DNA from: an uncultured Arachnia sp.
GTDB taxonomy: Bacteria; Actinomycetota; Actinomycetes; Propionibacteriales; Propionibacteriaceae
Direction of reading: 5' to 3'
Assembly: GCA_947499145.1 (NCBI GenBank)
Contig: CANMNB010000007.1
Location: 124,001-188,000 of the forward strand
DNA: 64,000 nucleotides
A program made the translations under genes and the position numbers. Shown here piece after piece: positions 56,856 to 64,000 of the stretch (positions within the stretch are counted from its first letter, which is position 1; every line of letters starts with the position of its first letter). The notes beneath the pieces are model-generated. The model searched no databases. It saw only the letters and a program-made list of their open reading frames with translations, and was not told the origin of the DNA.

Positions 56856-57629
56856 ATGTCAGGCCATTCCAAGTGGGCGACGACCAAGCACAAGAAGGCC
56901 GTCATCGACGCCAAGCGCGGCAAGCTCTTCGCCAAGCTGATCAAGAACGTCGAGGTGGCGGCCCGCCTGGGTGGCGGCGATCCCGCTGGCAACCCCACGC
57001 TCTACGACGCGATCCAGAAGGCCAAGAAGTCCTCGGTCCCCAATGACAACATCGACCGTGCCGTCAAGCGTGGCTCGGGTGCCGAGTCGGGTGGCACCGA
57101 CTACGAGACCATCATGTACGAGGCCTACGGGCCCGCCGGCGTTGCCATCCTCATCGAGTGCCTCACCGACAACCGCAACCGGTCCGCATCCGACGTCCGC
57201 GTGGCGGTGACGCGCAACGGCGGCACCATGGCCGACGTGGGATCGGTGCAGCGACTCTTCTCGCGCAAGGGCGTGGTCGCGGTGCCCAAGCAGCAGAACG
57301 GTGCGGACGTCTCGGAGGACGCGGTGATGGAGGCGGCTCTCGACGCCGGCCTCGAGGAGGTCGACGACGCGTCGGACGTCTGGGAGGCGCTCTGCGACCC
57401 CAGCGATGTCGTCGAGGTGCGCAAGGCCATCGAGGCCGCCGGCCTTGATTATGAGTCGTCCGAGGTGCAGTTCGTCCCGTCCTTCGAGCAGCTCGTCGAC
57501 GAGGTCGACGTGGCCTCCAAGGTGTTCCGCATCATCGACGCGCTGGAGGACTCCGACGACGTCCAGAACGTCTACAGCAACATCGACCTCAGCCCGGAAG
57601 TGGAGGCCGCCCTCGACGAGGAGGAGTGA
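56856..57629 (+). CDS. yebC: YebC/PmpR family protein
   Basis: 257-residue member of the YebC/TACO1 family, long listed as transcription regulators and more recently linked to translation through difficult sequences. The signature start [25 protein letters not shown] is followed by [11 protein letters not shown], a conserved middle [14 protein letters not shown] and an acidic C-terminus. Here yebC precedes ruvC as in many bacteria, but has its own -10 and no LexA box. Confidence 0.96.
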   Translation: MSGHSKWATTKHKKAVIDAKRGKLFAKLIKNVEVAARLGGGDPAGNPTLYDAIQKAKKSSVPNDNIDRAVKRGSGAESGGTDYETIMYEAYGPAGVAILIECLTDNRNRSASDVRVAVTRNGGTMADVGSVQRLFSRKGVVAVPKQQNGADVSEDAVMEAALDAGLEEVDDASDVWEALCDPSDVVEVRKAIEAAGLDYESSEVQFVPSFEQLVDEVDVASKVFRIIDALEDSDDVQNVYSNIDLSPEVEAALDEEE

Positions 57630-57686
57630 TCCCTCGGTCGGCGCCCTGACCCGCGAGTCGTCCCCGGCACGCCGAAGCGACTCGAC

Positions 57687-57692
57687 TATGAT
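57687..57692 (+). promoter_or_regulatory. -10 hexamer of the ruvCAB operon
   Basis: TATGAT, directly upstream of the LexA box, 26 nt before the ruvC ATG. Confidence 0.65.
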
Positions 57693-57693
57693 C

Positions 57694-57707
57694 CGAACGA
57701 GTGTTCG
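57694..57707 (+). promoter_or_regulatory. LexA (SOS) box of ruvCAB
   Basis: CGAACGAGTGTTCG is a perfect CGAAC-N4-GTTCG, the actinobacterial LexA operator. It lies across the expected transcription start, right after the -10 TATGAT, so bound LexA would block transcription. It predicts DNA-damage induction of ruvCAB. Confidence 0.88.
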
Positions 57708-57717
57708 AAAGGGCGAC

Positions 57718-58239
57718 ATGCGTGTACTGGGAATCGACCCGGGTCTGACCCGGTGTGGCATCGGGATCGTCGACGGCGGACTCGGGCGGAAGCCCCGTTT
57801 CGTGGCTGCCGGTGTGGTGCGCACCGACGCCGGCCTCGACGTCGCCCTCCGTCTCCTCGCGCTGGAGGCGGGTCTGGCGGAATGGTTCGACGAGTACGCC
57901 CCGGAGGCCGTCGCCATTGAGCGCGTCTTCGCCCAGCACAACAGGCACTCGGTCATCGACACCGCCCAGGCGTCGGGCGTGGCAGCGCTCGTTGCTGCAC
58001 GGCGGGGTCTGCCCGCCGCCTTCCACACACCGAGCGAGGTGAAGGCGGCGGTCACCGGATCCGGTCGTGCCGACAAGGCACAGGTGGGCCTCCTGGTTGC
58101 CAAGGTCCTGGGACTGACAGCGGCTCCGCGGCCCGCGGACGCCGCCGACGCGGTCGCCTTGGCGATCTGCCACCTCTGGAGGGGCGGCGCCACCAACCGA
58201 CTGGTGACGGCCACGCTGGCGGCTCGGGGGTCCCTGTGA
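57718..58239 (+). CDS. ruvC: Holliday junction resolvase RuvC
   Basis: Cuts Holliday junctions in recombination repair. 173 residues from ATG 57718. Acidic active-site residues: Asp7 in [10 protein letters not shown], Glu in [10 protein letters not shown], and Asp residues in [11 protein letters not shown]. First gene of the LexA-controlled ruvCAB operon; its stop overlaps the ruvA GTG. Confidence 0.97.
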   Translation: MRVLGIDPGLTRCGIGIVDGGLGRKPRFVAAGVVRTDAGLDVALRLLALEAGLAEWFDEYAPEAVAIERVFAQHNRHSVIDTAQASGVAALVAARRGLPAAFHTPSEVKAAVTGSGRADKAQVGLLVAKVLGLTAAPRPADAADAVALAICHLWRGGATNRLVTATLAARGSL

Positions 58240-58850
58240 TCGCGCAACTGAGCGGCACCGTGGTCCGGGCGGAGGCCACCGCCTTCGTCATCGAGGTCGC
58301 CGGGGTGGGGTACCTGGCGCACACCACACCGGCCACGAGTGCGTCCCTGCGGCCGGGGGAACCGAGCACAGTCCACACGAGCCTCGTCGTGCGCGAGGAC
58401 TCGCTGACCCTGTACGGGTTCGCCAACCCGGAGGAGCGGGACGCGTTCGAGCTGGTGCAGACCGCCTCCGGCGTCGGGCCACGGCTCGCGGTCGCGATCG
58501 TCTCCGTCCTGAGTCCCTCACGGATCAAGCAGGCCATCCTCGCCGAGGACCTTGCCACGCTGTGCTCCGTGCCCGGCATCGGACGCAAGGGCGCCCAGAA
58601 GCTCGTGCTTGAACTCAAGGACCGTGTCCTCGTTCTGGGCGACGGCGAGAACACCGCAGCACAGCCGCCAGCAAGGCCCGGCGAGGAGGCGTGGCGACAG
58701 CAGGTCGTCGCGGGCCTGGAGGGGCTCGGCTGGTCCACTCGCGACGCCGCCGCCGCCTGTGACGGCGTGGCACACCTGGTGGAGGAGGATCCCACCATTC
58801 CCGTCGCTTCGCTGATGAGGGCGGCCCTGTCGTCGCTGGCGAAGCGGTGA
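58236..58850 (+). CDS. ruvA: Holliday junction branch-migration protein RuvA
   Basis: Binds the four-way junction and loads RuvB. 204 residues: N-terminal OB fold ([20 protein letters not shown]), two helix-hairpin-helix motifs ([12 protein letters not shown] and [12 protein letters not shown]), a flexible linker and a C-terminal RuvB-contact domain. Overlaps both neighbours by GTGA. Confidence 0.97.
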   Translation: MIAQLSGTVVRAEATAFVIEVAGVGYLAHTTPATSASLRPGEPSTVHTSLVVREDSLTLYGFANPEERDAFELVQTASGVGPRLAVAIVSVLSPSRIKQAILAEDLATLCSVPGIGRKGAQKLVLELKDRVLVLGDGENTAAQPPARPGEEAWRQQVVAGLEGLGWSTRDAAAACDGVAHLVEEDPTIPVASLMRAALSSLAKR

Positions 58851-59887
58851 GCGGAATGGAGCCCACTGAGGTCGACCCCGCGGCACGTGACGACGAGGCA
58901 GCGTTCGAGTCCGCGCTGCGGCCGAAGCGACTGGCGGACTTCCACGGCCAGACCCGGGTCCAGGACCAGCTGGGGTTGGTCCTCGATGCCGCCCGTCATC
59001 GCGGCTCGAGTCCCGACCATGTGCTGCTGTCCGGGCCTCCCGGCCTCGGCAAGACCACCTTGGCCATGATCATCGCAGCGGAGATGGGGGCCGGGCTCAG
59101 GATCACCTCCGGACCCGCGATCACCCACGCCGGCGACCTGGCTGCCATCCTCTCCGGACTGGACGAGGGCGAGGTTCTGTTCATCGACGAGATCCACAGG
59201 CTGGCGCGCCCGGCGGAGGAGATGCTCTACCTGGCGATGGAGGATTTCCGGGTCGACGTCGTCGTCGGGAAGGGGCCCGGCGCGACGGCCATCCCGATCG
59301 AGTTGCCCAGGTTCACGCTGGTCGGGGCCACCACTCGGGCCGGCCTGCTCCCCGGGCCCCTGCGCGACCGGTTCGGGTTCACCGCCCAGCTGGACTTCTA
59401 CGCCGCCGAGGACCTGACACGCATCGTCGAGACCTCCGCCGACACCCTCGGAATCGACGTGCACCGGGACGCGGCACGGGAGATCGCCGGGCGCTCCCGC
59501 GGGACCCCGCGCATCGCCAACCGCCTGCTCCGCCGGGTGCGCGACTATGCCCAGGTCGGGGGCCATGGCATCGTCCACACCCCCCAGGCGAAAGCGGCAT
59601 TGGAGCTCTACGAGGTGGACGAGATCGGCCTCGACCGGCTGGACCGGGGCGTGTTGCAGGCGGTCTGTGGCCTTTTTTCCGGCGGGCCGGTGGGCCTGTC
59701 CACGCTCGCACTCAGCGTGGGGGAGGAGATGGAGACGGTTTCGGAGGTGGCCGAGCCCTTCCTCATCCGCGAGGGGCTGTTGATGCGCACCCCACGGGGT
59801 CGCGTCGCCACCGCGGCTGGATTCCGTCACCTGGGCATGGAGCCACCGGCCGGCGGCCAGACGGCCCTCTTCGACGACGCGCAGTGA
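58847..59887 (+). CDS. ruvB: Holliday junction branch-migration ATPase RuvB
   Basis: AAA+ motor that drives branch migration. 346 residues. Walker A GPPGLGKT and Walker [10 protein letters not shown] are intact, with sensor 1 [10 protein letters not shown], arginine finger region LRDRFGF, and a C-terminal winged helix ending in [15 protein letters not shown] start overlapping ruvA; ATG 58856 would also be possible. Confidence 0.98.
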   Translation: MSGMEPTEVDPAARDDEAAFESALRPKRLADFHGQTRVQDQLGLVLDAARHRGSSPDHVLLSGPPGLGKTTLAMIIAAEMGAGLRITSGPAITHAGDLAAILSGLDEGEVLFIDEIHRLARPAEEMLYLAMEDFRVDVVVGKGPGATAIPIELPRFTLVGATTRAGLLPGPLRDRFGFTAQLDFYAAEDLTRIVETSADTLGIDVHRDAAREIAGRSRGTPRIANRLLRRVRDYAQVGGHGIVHTPQAKAALELYEVDEIGLDRLDRGVLQAVCGLFSGGPVGLSTLALSVGEEMETVSEVAEPFLIREGLLMRTPRGRVATAAGFRHLGMEPPAGGQTALFDDAQ

Positions 59888-59921
59888 ACCCGCCGCTGCG
59901 GACCCTCCGGACCGACTGGGC

Positions 59922-59927
59922 TATTCT
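59922..59927 (+). promoter_or_regulatory. -10 hexamer for yajC
   Basis: TATTCT 37 nt before the ATG at 59965; a GAAGGG ribosome site follows. Confidence 0.55.
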
Positions 59928-59964
59928 GGCGCACGGCACACCGCCACTGATGTGAAGGGTAACC

Positions 59965-60387
59965 ATGGAATTCCTCGTCATGCTCCTGGCTTTCGGAGCA
60001 TTCATGTACTTCCTCATGATCCGTCCCCAGCAGAAGCGGATGCGCGAGCACCAGGCCACGCTGGACGCCCTCCAGCCGGGGGCCCGGGTCCTGCTCACCT
60101 CCGGCATGTTCGGCACCTTGCGCCACGTCGGCGCGCGACAGGTCATCGTGGAGCTCGCACCGGGGGCCGAGGTCACCATGCTGAAGTCCAACATCGTGCG
60201 TCCCGCGAAGGACGACGAGGAGGAGTTCGAGTTCAGCGACGAGGACGTCCTCGAGGACGACACGTACCTCTCTGAGGAGATCACCGCCCCGGAGACCGGG
60301 CTGGGAGACGTTCCGCAGGAGTACCGCGAGGAGACCTTCGACCCACGTCCGGTCGACGCCGACGAGCCCCGCAAGCACGACAACTGA
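59965..60387 (+). CDS. yajC: Preprotein translocase accessory protein YajC
   Basis: Single-pass partner of SecDF. 140 residues: N-terminal helix (FLVMLLAFGAFMYFLMIRP), the family motif RPQQKRMREHQ, and a small beta domain (LTSGMFGTLRHVG). The last 60 residues are a very acidic tail (DEEEFEFSDEDVLEDD) longer than in E. coli. Promoter TATTCT with ribosome site GAAGGG before ATG. Followed by secD. Confidence 0.95.
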   Translation: MEFLVMLLAFGAFMYFLMIRPQQKRMREHQATLDALQPGARVLLTSGMFGTLRHVGARQVIVELAPGAEVTMLKSNIVRPAKDDEEEFEFSDEDVLEDDTYLSEEITAPETGLGDVPQEYREETFDPRPVDADEPRKHDN

Positions 60388-60436
60388 TCGCGGCCGGTCA
60401 TCCGGCCAACCCTGCACCAGACAGAAGAACACCACT

Positions 60437-61999
60437 GTGGCCACAAGCTCACGCAAACCCCGCCCCGGACTGACGCTGCTCGTCTTCCTCATCGTCGTCG
60501 GCCTGATGTACACCATCATGGCCGTGACAAGGACGTGGACCCCCCGGCTCGGTCTGGACCTCCAGGGCGGCATGACCATCACGCTCACCGCCACCAACCG
60601 GGAGGTGTCCCCGGAATCGCTCGAACTGGCTCGCGACATCATGCAGCAACGCGTCGACGGCCTCGGCGTCGGCGAGGCCTCGGTCGCCACCCAGGGAGAT
60701 CGCCACATCGTCGTCTCGGCCCCCAACATCCAGCGCGACGACCTGGTGGACCTCGTCGGTTCGACGGCGCAGCTGGCGTTCCGGCCCGTCCTGCTGGCGG
60801 TTCCCGCCGGCGCGGCGGCCCCGGAGGACGGCAGCGGCCCGGGTCTCCCGACGGCGCCCCCCACCGCCTCTGACGGCGAGCAGCTGCCCATCGAGGACGT
60901 GCTGGCCTACCAGCCCACGGCCGCGGACTACGAGGCGTTCTCCAACTACACCTGCGGGGATCCCGTCACCGACGCCCTCGACCAGCCCCTGGTGGCCTGC
61001 GACACGCTCGGCGTGGAACAGTTCCTGCTCGGCCCCGTCGCCATCACGGGGGAGCGTATCGACGACGCCGCCTTCGGCATCCCGCCGAACGACCTGAACT
61101 ACGTGGTGACGCTCGACTTCGACGCCGAGGGCACTGACCAGTTGGCGGCCCTGACACAGCAGCTCGTCTCCAACCCGCAGCCCACCAACCGGTTCGCGGT
61201 CGTGCTCGACGGCGTCGTGGAGTCGGCTCCCACCACCAACGTCTACATTCCCGGCGGACAGGCGGAGATCAGCGGCAACTTCACCGCCGACTCGGCCGCC
61301 CAGCTGGCGAACGTGCTGAAGTTCGGCTCGCTGCCACTGACGTTCGAACCCTCCCAGGTGGAGAGCATCTCCCCGACGCTCGGCGGCGAGCAGCTGCGGG
61401 TGGGGTTGATCGCGGGCCTGATCGGCCTCGTCATCGTCCTGCTGTACGCCTTCGCCTACTACCGGGGTCTGGGCATCGTGGTCCTGGGGTCCCTGTTGGT
61501 CGCAGCGGCAGCCACGTACGCCGCGATGGTCCTGCTCGGCAGCGCCGTCGGGTTCACGTTGAACCTGCCCGCCATCGCCGGCGCCATCGTGTCCATCGGC
61601 ATCACGGCGGACTCCTTCGTCATCTACTTCGAGCGGATCCGGGACGAGATCAGGGAGGGCCGCAGCCTCCGCTCGGCACTGCAGACCGGCTGGGTCAAGG
61701 CCCGCTCCACGATCGTCGTGGCGGACATGGTCTCCCTGCTGTCGGCCACGGTGCTGTTCATCCTGGCCGTCGGCGGGGTCAAGGGATTCGCCTTCACGCT
61801 CGGCCTGACCACCCTCATCGACTTGGCAGTCATCTTCTTCTTCACCAAGCCGCTGATGCTGTTGCTGGGACGCACGAAGTTCTTCGGCGAGGGGCACAAG
61901 CTCTCAGGCCTGGACGCGTCCCACATGGGGGTCTCGCGTGACTCCCTCCTCGGGCGCCGCGTCAGGCGCACGCCCCGACCCGTCGCGAAGGAGGCCTGA
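60437..61999 (+). CDS. secD: Protein translocase subunit SecD
   Basis: Uses the proton gradient to help pull secreted proteins through SecYEG. 520 residues. Helix 1 at about 12-32, then LGLDLQGGMTITL, a large external P1 domain up to about residue 320 with a Pro/Ala-rich insert (about 125-150), and five helices with the conserved GITADSFVIYFERIRDE. GTG start at 60437 without a strong ribosome site. Overlaps secF (TGATG). Confidence 0.97.
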   Translation: MATSSRKPRPGLTLLVFLIVVGLMYTIMAVTRTWTPRLGLDLQGGMTITLTATNREVSPESLELARDIMQQRVDGLGVGEASVATQGDRHIVVSAPNIQRDDLVDLVGSTAQLAFRPVLLAVPAGAAAPEDGSGPGLPTAPPTASDGEQLPIEDVLAYQPTAADYEAFSNYTCGDPVTDALDQPLVACDTLGVEQFLLGPVAITGERIDDAAFGIPPNDLNYVVTLDFDAEGTDQLAALTQQLVSNPQPTNRFAVVLDGVVESAPTTNVYIPGGQAEISGNFTADSAAQLANVLKFGSLPLTFEPSQVESISPTLGGEQLRVGLIAGLIGLVIVLLYAFAYYRGLGIVVLGSLLVAAAATYAAMVLLGSAVGFTLNLPAIAGAIVSIGITADSFVIYFERIRDEIREGRSLRSALQTGWVKARSTIVVADMVSLLSATVLFILAVGGVKGFAFTLGLTTLIDLAVIFFFTKPLMLLLGRTKFFGEGHKLSGLDASHMGVSRDSLLGRRVRRTPRPVAKEA

Positions 62000-63108
62000 T
62001 GTCAGCGACCAAGCTCGGCCTGGCACACCGGCTCTACACCGGAGAGGTGTCCTACGACTTCATCGGGAAGCGCCGTCTCTGGTACGGCGTCTCAGCGGTG
62101 CTGCTCACCATCTCGATCCTTGCCCTGCTGTTGCGGGGTCTGGCCCTCGGCATCGAGTTCCGGGGCGGGACGGACTTCCAAGCCCCCATGACGGTGACGT
62201 CGTCGACGGTCGACGACGTCCGAGGGTCGGTGGACGCGTTCGACACGCCGGACCTCGAGGCTCAGGTCTTCTCGCTCGGCGACAGCGCCATCCGCATCCA
62301 GACGCGGTCGCTGACGCCGGACGAGACGACCGCGGTGCGCGCCGACATCGCCGCACTCAGCGGGGTTGAGGCTGACCAGGTGACCTACAACGCGATCGGC
62401 GCCTCTTGGGGCCAGCAGGTCTCGCAGAAGGCCCTGATCGCGCTCGTCGTGTTCATCGCGCTGGTCATGGCGCTCATCGCGGCGTGGTTCCGCGACTGGA
62501 AGATGGCCGTCGCGGCGGTTGTGGCCCTCGCCCACGACGTGGTCATCACGCTGGGTGTGTATGCCCTGGTCGGGTTCACCGTCACGCCGGCGACCCTGAT
62601 CGGCGTCCTCACCATCCTGGGCTACTCGCTCTACGACACCGTCGTCGTCTTCGACAAGGTGCGCGAGAACGTCAAGGACCTTCGCGAGACGAACACCACG
62701 TACTCCGAGGCCGCCAACCTCGCCGTCAACCAGGTCCTCGTGCGCTCGATGAACACGACGATCATTGGCGTCCTGCCGGTGGCAGCCCTACTGGTCGGCG
62801 GGTCCACCTTGGCCAGCGGTCCGCTGCAGGACCTGGGCCTTGCCCTGTTCGTGGGCATGATCGCGGGCGCGTACTCGTCGCTGTTCATCGCCACTCCCGT
62901 GCTGGTTGCCCTCAAGGAGCGCGAGCCGGAACAGGTGGCTCACCGTGAGGCCATCCAGCGCCGGATGGTGCGCAAGCAGGCGCGCGCCCAGCGCCGGGCC
63001 GAGGAGGAGGGCCTCGAGACCATCGCCGCGCCCGCCGCGGCCCCGACGGCGAGACAGCCGCGTCGGACGCGGAGCACCAGGGCCGAGAGGCGAGGCTCGT
63101 CGCGATGA
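61999..63108 (+). CDS. secF: Protein translocase subunit SecF
   Basis: Partner of SecD. 369 residues. Helix 1 near 30-48, then IEFRGGTDFQ, a small external domain, and five helices with GYSLYDTVVVFDKVRENVKD, the SecF signature. A basic Ala/Arg-rich tail of about 55 residues follows the last helix. The stop overlaps the apt start (ATGA). Confidence 0.97.
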   Translation: MSATKLGLAHRLYTGEVSYDFIGKRRLWYGVSAVLLTISILALLLRGLALGIEFRGGTDFQAPMTVTSSTVDDVRGSVDAFDTPDLEAQVFSLGDSAIRIQTRSLTPDETTAVRADIAALSGVEADQVTYNAIGASWGQQVSQKALIALVVFIALVMALIAAWFRDWKMAVAAVVALAHDVVITLGVYALVGFTVTPATLIGVLTILGYSLYDTVVVFDKVRENVKDLRETNTTYSEAANLAVNQVLVRSMNTTIIGVLPVAALLVGGSTLASGPLQDLGLALFVGMIAGAYSSLFIATPVLVALKEREPEQVAHREAIQRRMVRKQARAQRRAEEEGLETIAAPAAAPTARQPRRTRSTRAERRGSSR

Positions 63109-63638
63109 CCAGCCGGAGCGAGCTCGTCGCCAGCCTCATCCGCGACGTTCCGGACTTCCCGAGGCCCGGGGTGGTCTTCAAGGACATCACCCCGCTACTG
63201 GCCTCGCACGAGGGCTTCACCGCCGCCATCGACGAACTGGTGGCGGCCGTGCCCGGTCCCATTGATGTGGTGGTCGGCATGGAGGCGCGCGGGTTCATCT
63301 TCGCCGCACCCGTGGCCCTCGCTCTGGGGGCCGGTTTCGTCCCGGTGCGCAAGCCCGGGAAGCTGCCGGGCGACGTGCTGACCGAGGACTTCGAACTCGA
63401 GTACGGCACCTCCCAGCTGGTGGTGCACGCGGACGCTATCGGTGAGGGTGCCCGCGTCCTGGTGGTCGACGACGTCCTCGCCACCGGCGGCACCGTCGGC
63501 GCCACCGCGGAGCTGCTGCGTCGCCTCGGGGCTGAGCTCGTCCACGTGGCGGTCGTCATGGAGCTCGGCTTCCTCGGGGGCCGCGAGCGGCTGGCCGAGC
63601 GGGGCGTCACCCGCTGCAGCGCGGTCGTGACGGTGTAG
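63105..63638 (+). CDS. apt: Adenine phosphoribosyltransferase
   Basis: Salvages adenine to AMP with PRPP. 177 residues. Seen: VPDFPRPGVVFKDITPLL, GMEARGFIFAAPVA, KPGKLPGD and the PRPP loop VLVVDDVLATGGTVGA. In the common actinobacterial order this gene is followed by relA; here a channel gene comes next, two bases after the TAG. Confidence 0.97.
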   Translation: MTSRSELVASLIRDVPDFPRPGVVFKDITPLLASHEGFTAAIDELVAAVPGPIDVVVGMEARGFIFAAPVALALGAGFVPVRKPGKLPGDVLTEDFELEYGTSQLVVHADAIGEGARVLVVDDVLATGGTVGATAELLRRLGAELVHVAVVMELGFLGGRERLAERGVTRCSAVVTV

Positions 63639-63640
63639 CC

Positions 63641-64000
63641 GTGGCCAGCCTCAAGGGGCAACCCCGCACCGGCGCCTCCAACTCCATGGTGAGCATGCCC
63701 CGCATGCAGGTGCGACCGCTGCAGGAGCTGGGCAGGAGGGCGCTGCTGGCGCTGGGCCTGCTCATGCTGAGCACGATCCTCGTCCTCATCGACCGTGACT
63801 CCTATATCGACAACACCGCCGGCGACGGCGTGGGCTTCATCGACGCCTTCTACTACTCGACCGTCACCATCACCACCACCGGGTACGGCGACATCACACC
63901 CCTGACCCCGCATGCCCGGCTTCTGAACGCGCTGGTCATCACGCCCATGCGCATCGGATTCCTGGTGTTGTTGGTCGGCACCACCATCGAGGTGCTGGCG
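63641..64000 (+). CDS. Potassium channel protein (3' end cut by window)
   Basis: Frame open from GTG 63641 to the window end, 120 residues visible. A positively charged N-terminus is followed by membrane helix 1 (ALLALGLLMLSTILVLI, about residues 37-53), the pore helix and selectivity filter TVTITTTGYGDITP (GYG at 63881-63889), then the start of helix 2 (IGFLVLLVGTTIEVLA). A cytoplasmic RCK or TrkA-N domain may lie beyond the window. It starts two bases after apt. Weak start evidence; ATG 63686 or later is possible. Confidence 0.88.
   Translation, partial: MASLKGQPRTGASNSMVSMPRMQVRPLQELGRRALLALGLLMLSTILVLIDRDSYIDNTAGDGVGFIDAFYYSTVTITTTGYGDITPLTPHARLLNALVITPMRIGFLVLLVGTTIEVLA

Overview
The window is 64 kb of high-GC, tightly packed chromosomal DNA with the gene content and order of an actinobacterium. 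The DUF2550 gene after atpC, NucS, a GlgE/maltokinase glycogen pathway, an HGxxPAAW small membrane protein in the trp cluster, PriA-type HisA and an actinobacterial LexA box before ruvC all point there. A PduO-type cobalamin adenosyltransferase and methylmalonyl-CoA epimerase fit the B12-dependent methylmalonyl pathway, so a member of the Propionibacteriales is my best guess; that placement is inference. I see no rRNA, tRNA, CRISPR array, insertion sequence or prophage.

Layout. 1-9.1 kb: end of the ATP synthase operon (atpD, atpC, strong UUCG-loop terminator), DUF2550, cobalamin adenosyltransferase, a cyclophilin lipoprotein, and a leftward block of AI-2E-type permease, DivIVA/Scy-like coiled-coil protein, nucS, a small zinc-binding protein and an alpha/beta hydrolase, plus methylmalonyl-CoA epimerase and two small membrane proteins. 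9.1-20.7 kb: glucose storage metabolism, with phosphoglucomutase, a cysteine-less thioredoxin/TPR protein, and the leftward operon glgE-mak-glgB-(GNAT/NUDIX), a uronate-dehydrogenase-like SDR and glgX. 20.8-27.6 kb: tRNA biology (cysteine desulfurase, mnmA, gatCAB) with a MetE-like protein. 27.6-28.05 kb: a non-coding gap with three separate inverted repeats.

28.05-34.7 kb: hisI and the trp genes (trpE, a membrane protein, HGxxPAAW protein, trpC, trpB, trpA) ending in a Sco1-like copper lipoprotein; trpD and trpF are absent. 34.9-42.5 kb: glutamate synthase gltBD and an AspT/YidE-type transporter. 42.6-51.2 kb: dnaE, a membrane protein, and hisD-hisC-hisB-hisH-priA. 51.2-56.8 kb: a chain coupled to priA, encoding a fatty acyl-CoA reductase fused to a HAD phosphatase, then a LarA-like and a PlsC-like protein that both lack expected catalytic residues, then a double-GNAT protein. 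This is the least familiar part of the window. 56.9-64 kb: yebC, ruvCAB under a LexA box, yajC-secD-secF-apt and a potassium channel running off the end.

Expression style. Most neighbouring same-strand genes overlap by ATGA, GTGA or TGATG junctions. About ten first genes have a TANNNT -10 hexamer only 6-8 nt before the start codon, as expected for leaderless transcripts. In two cases the stop codon of the upstream gene forms part of that hexamer.
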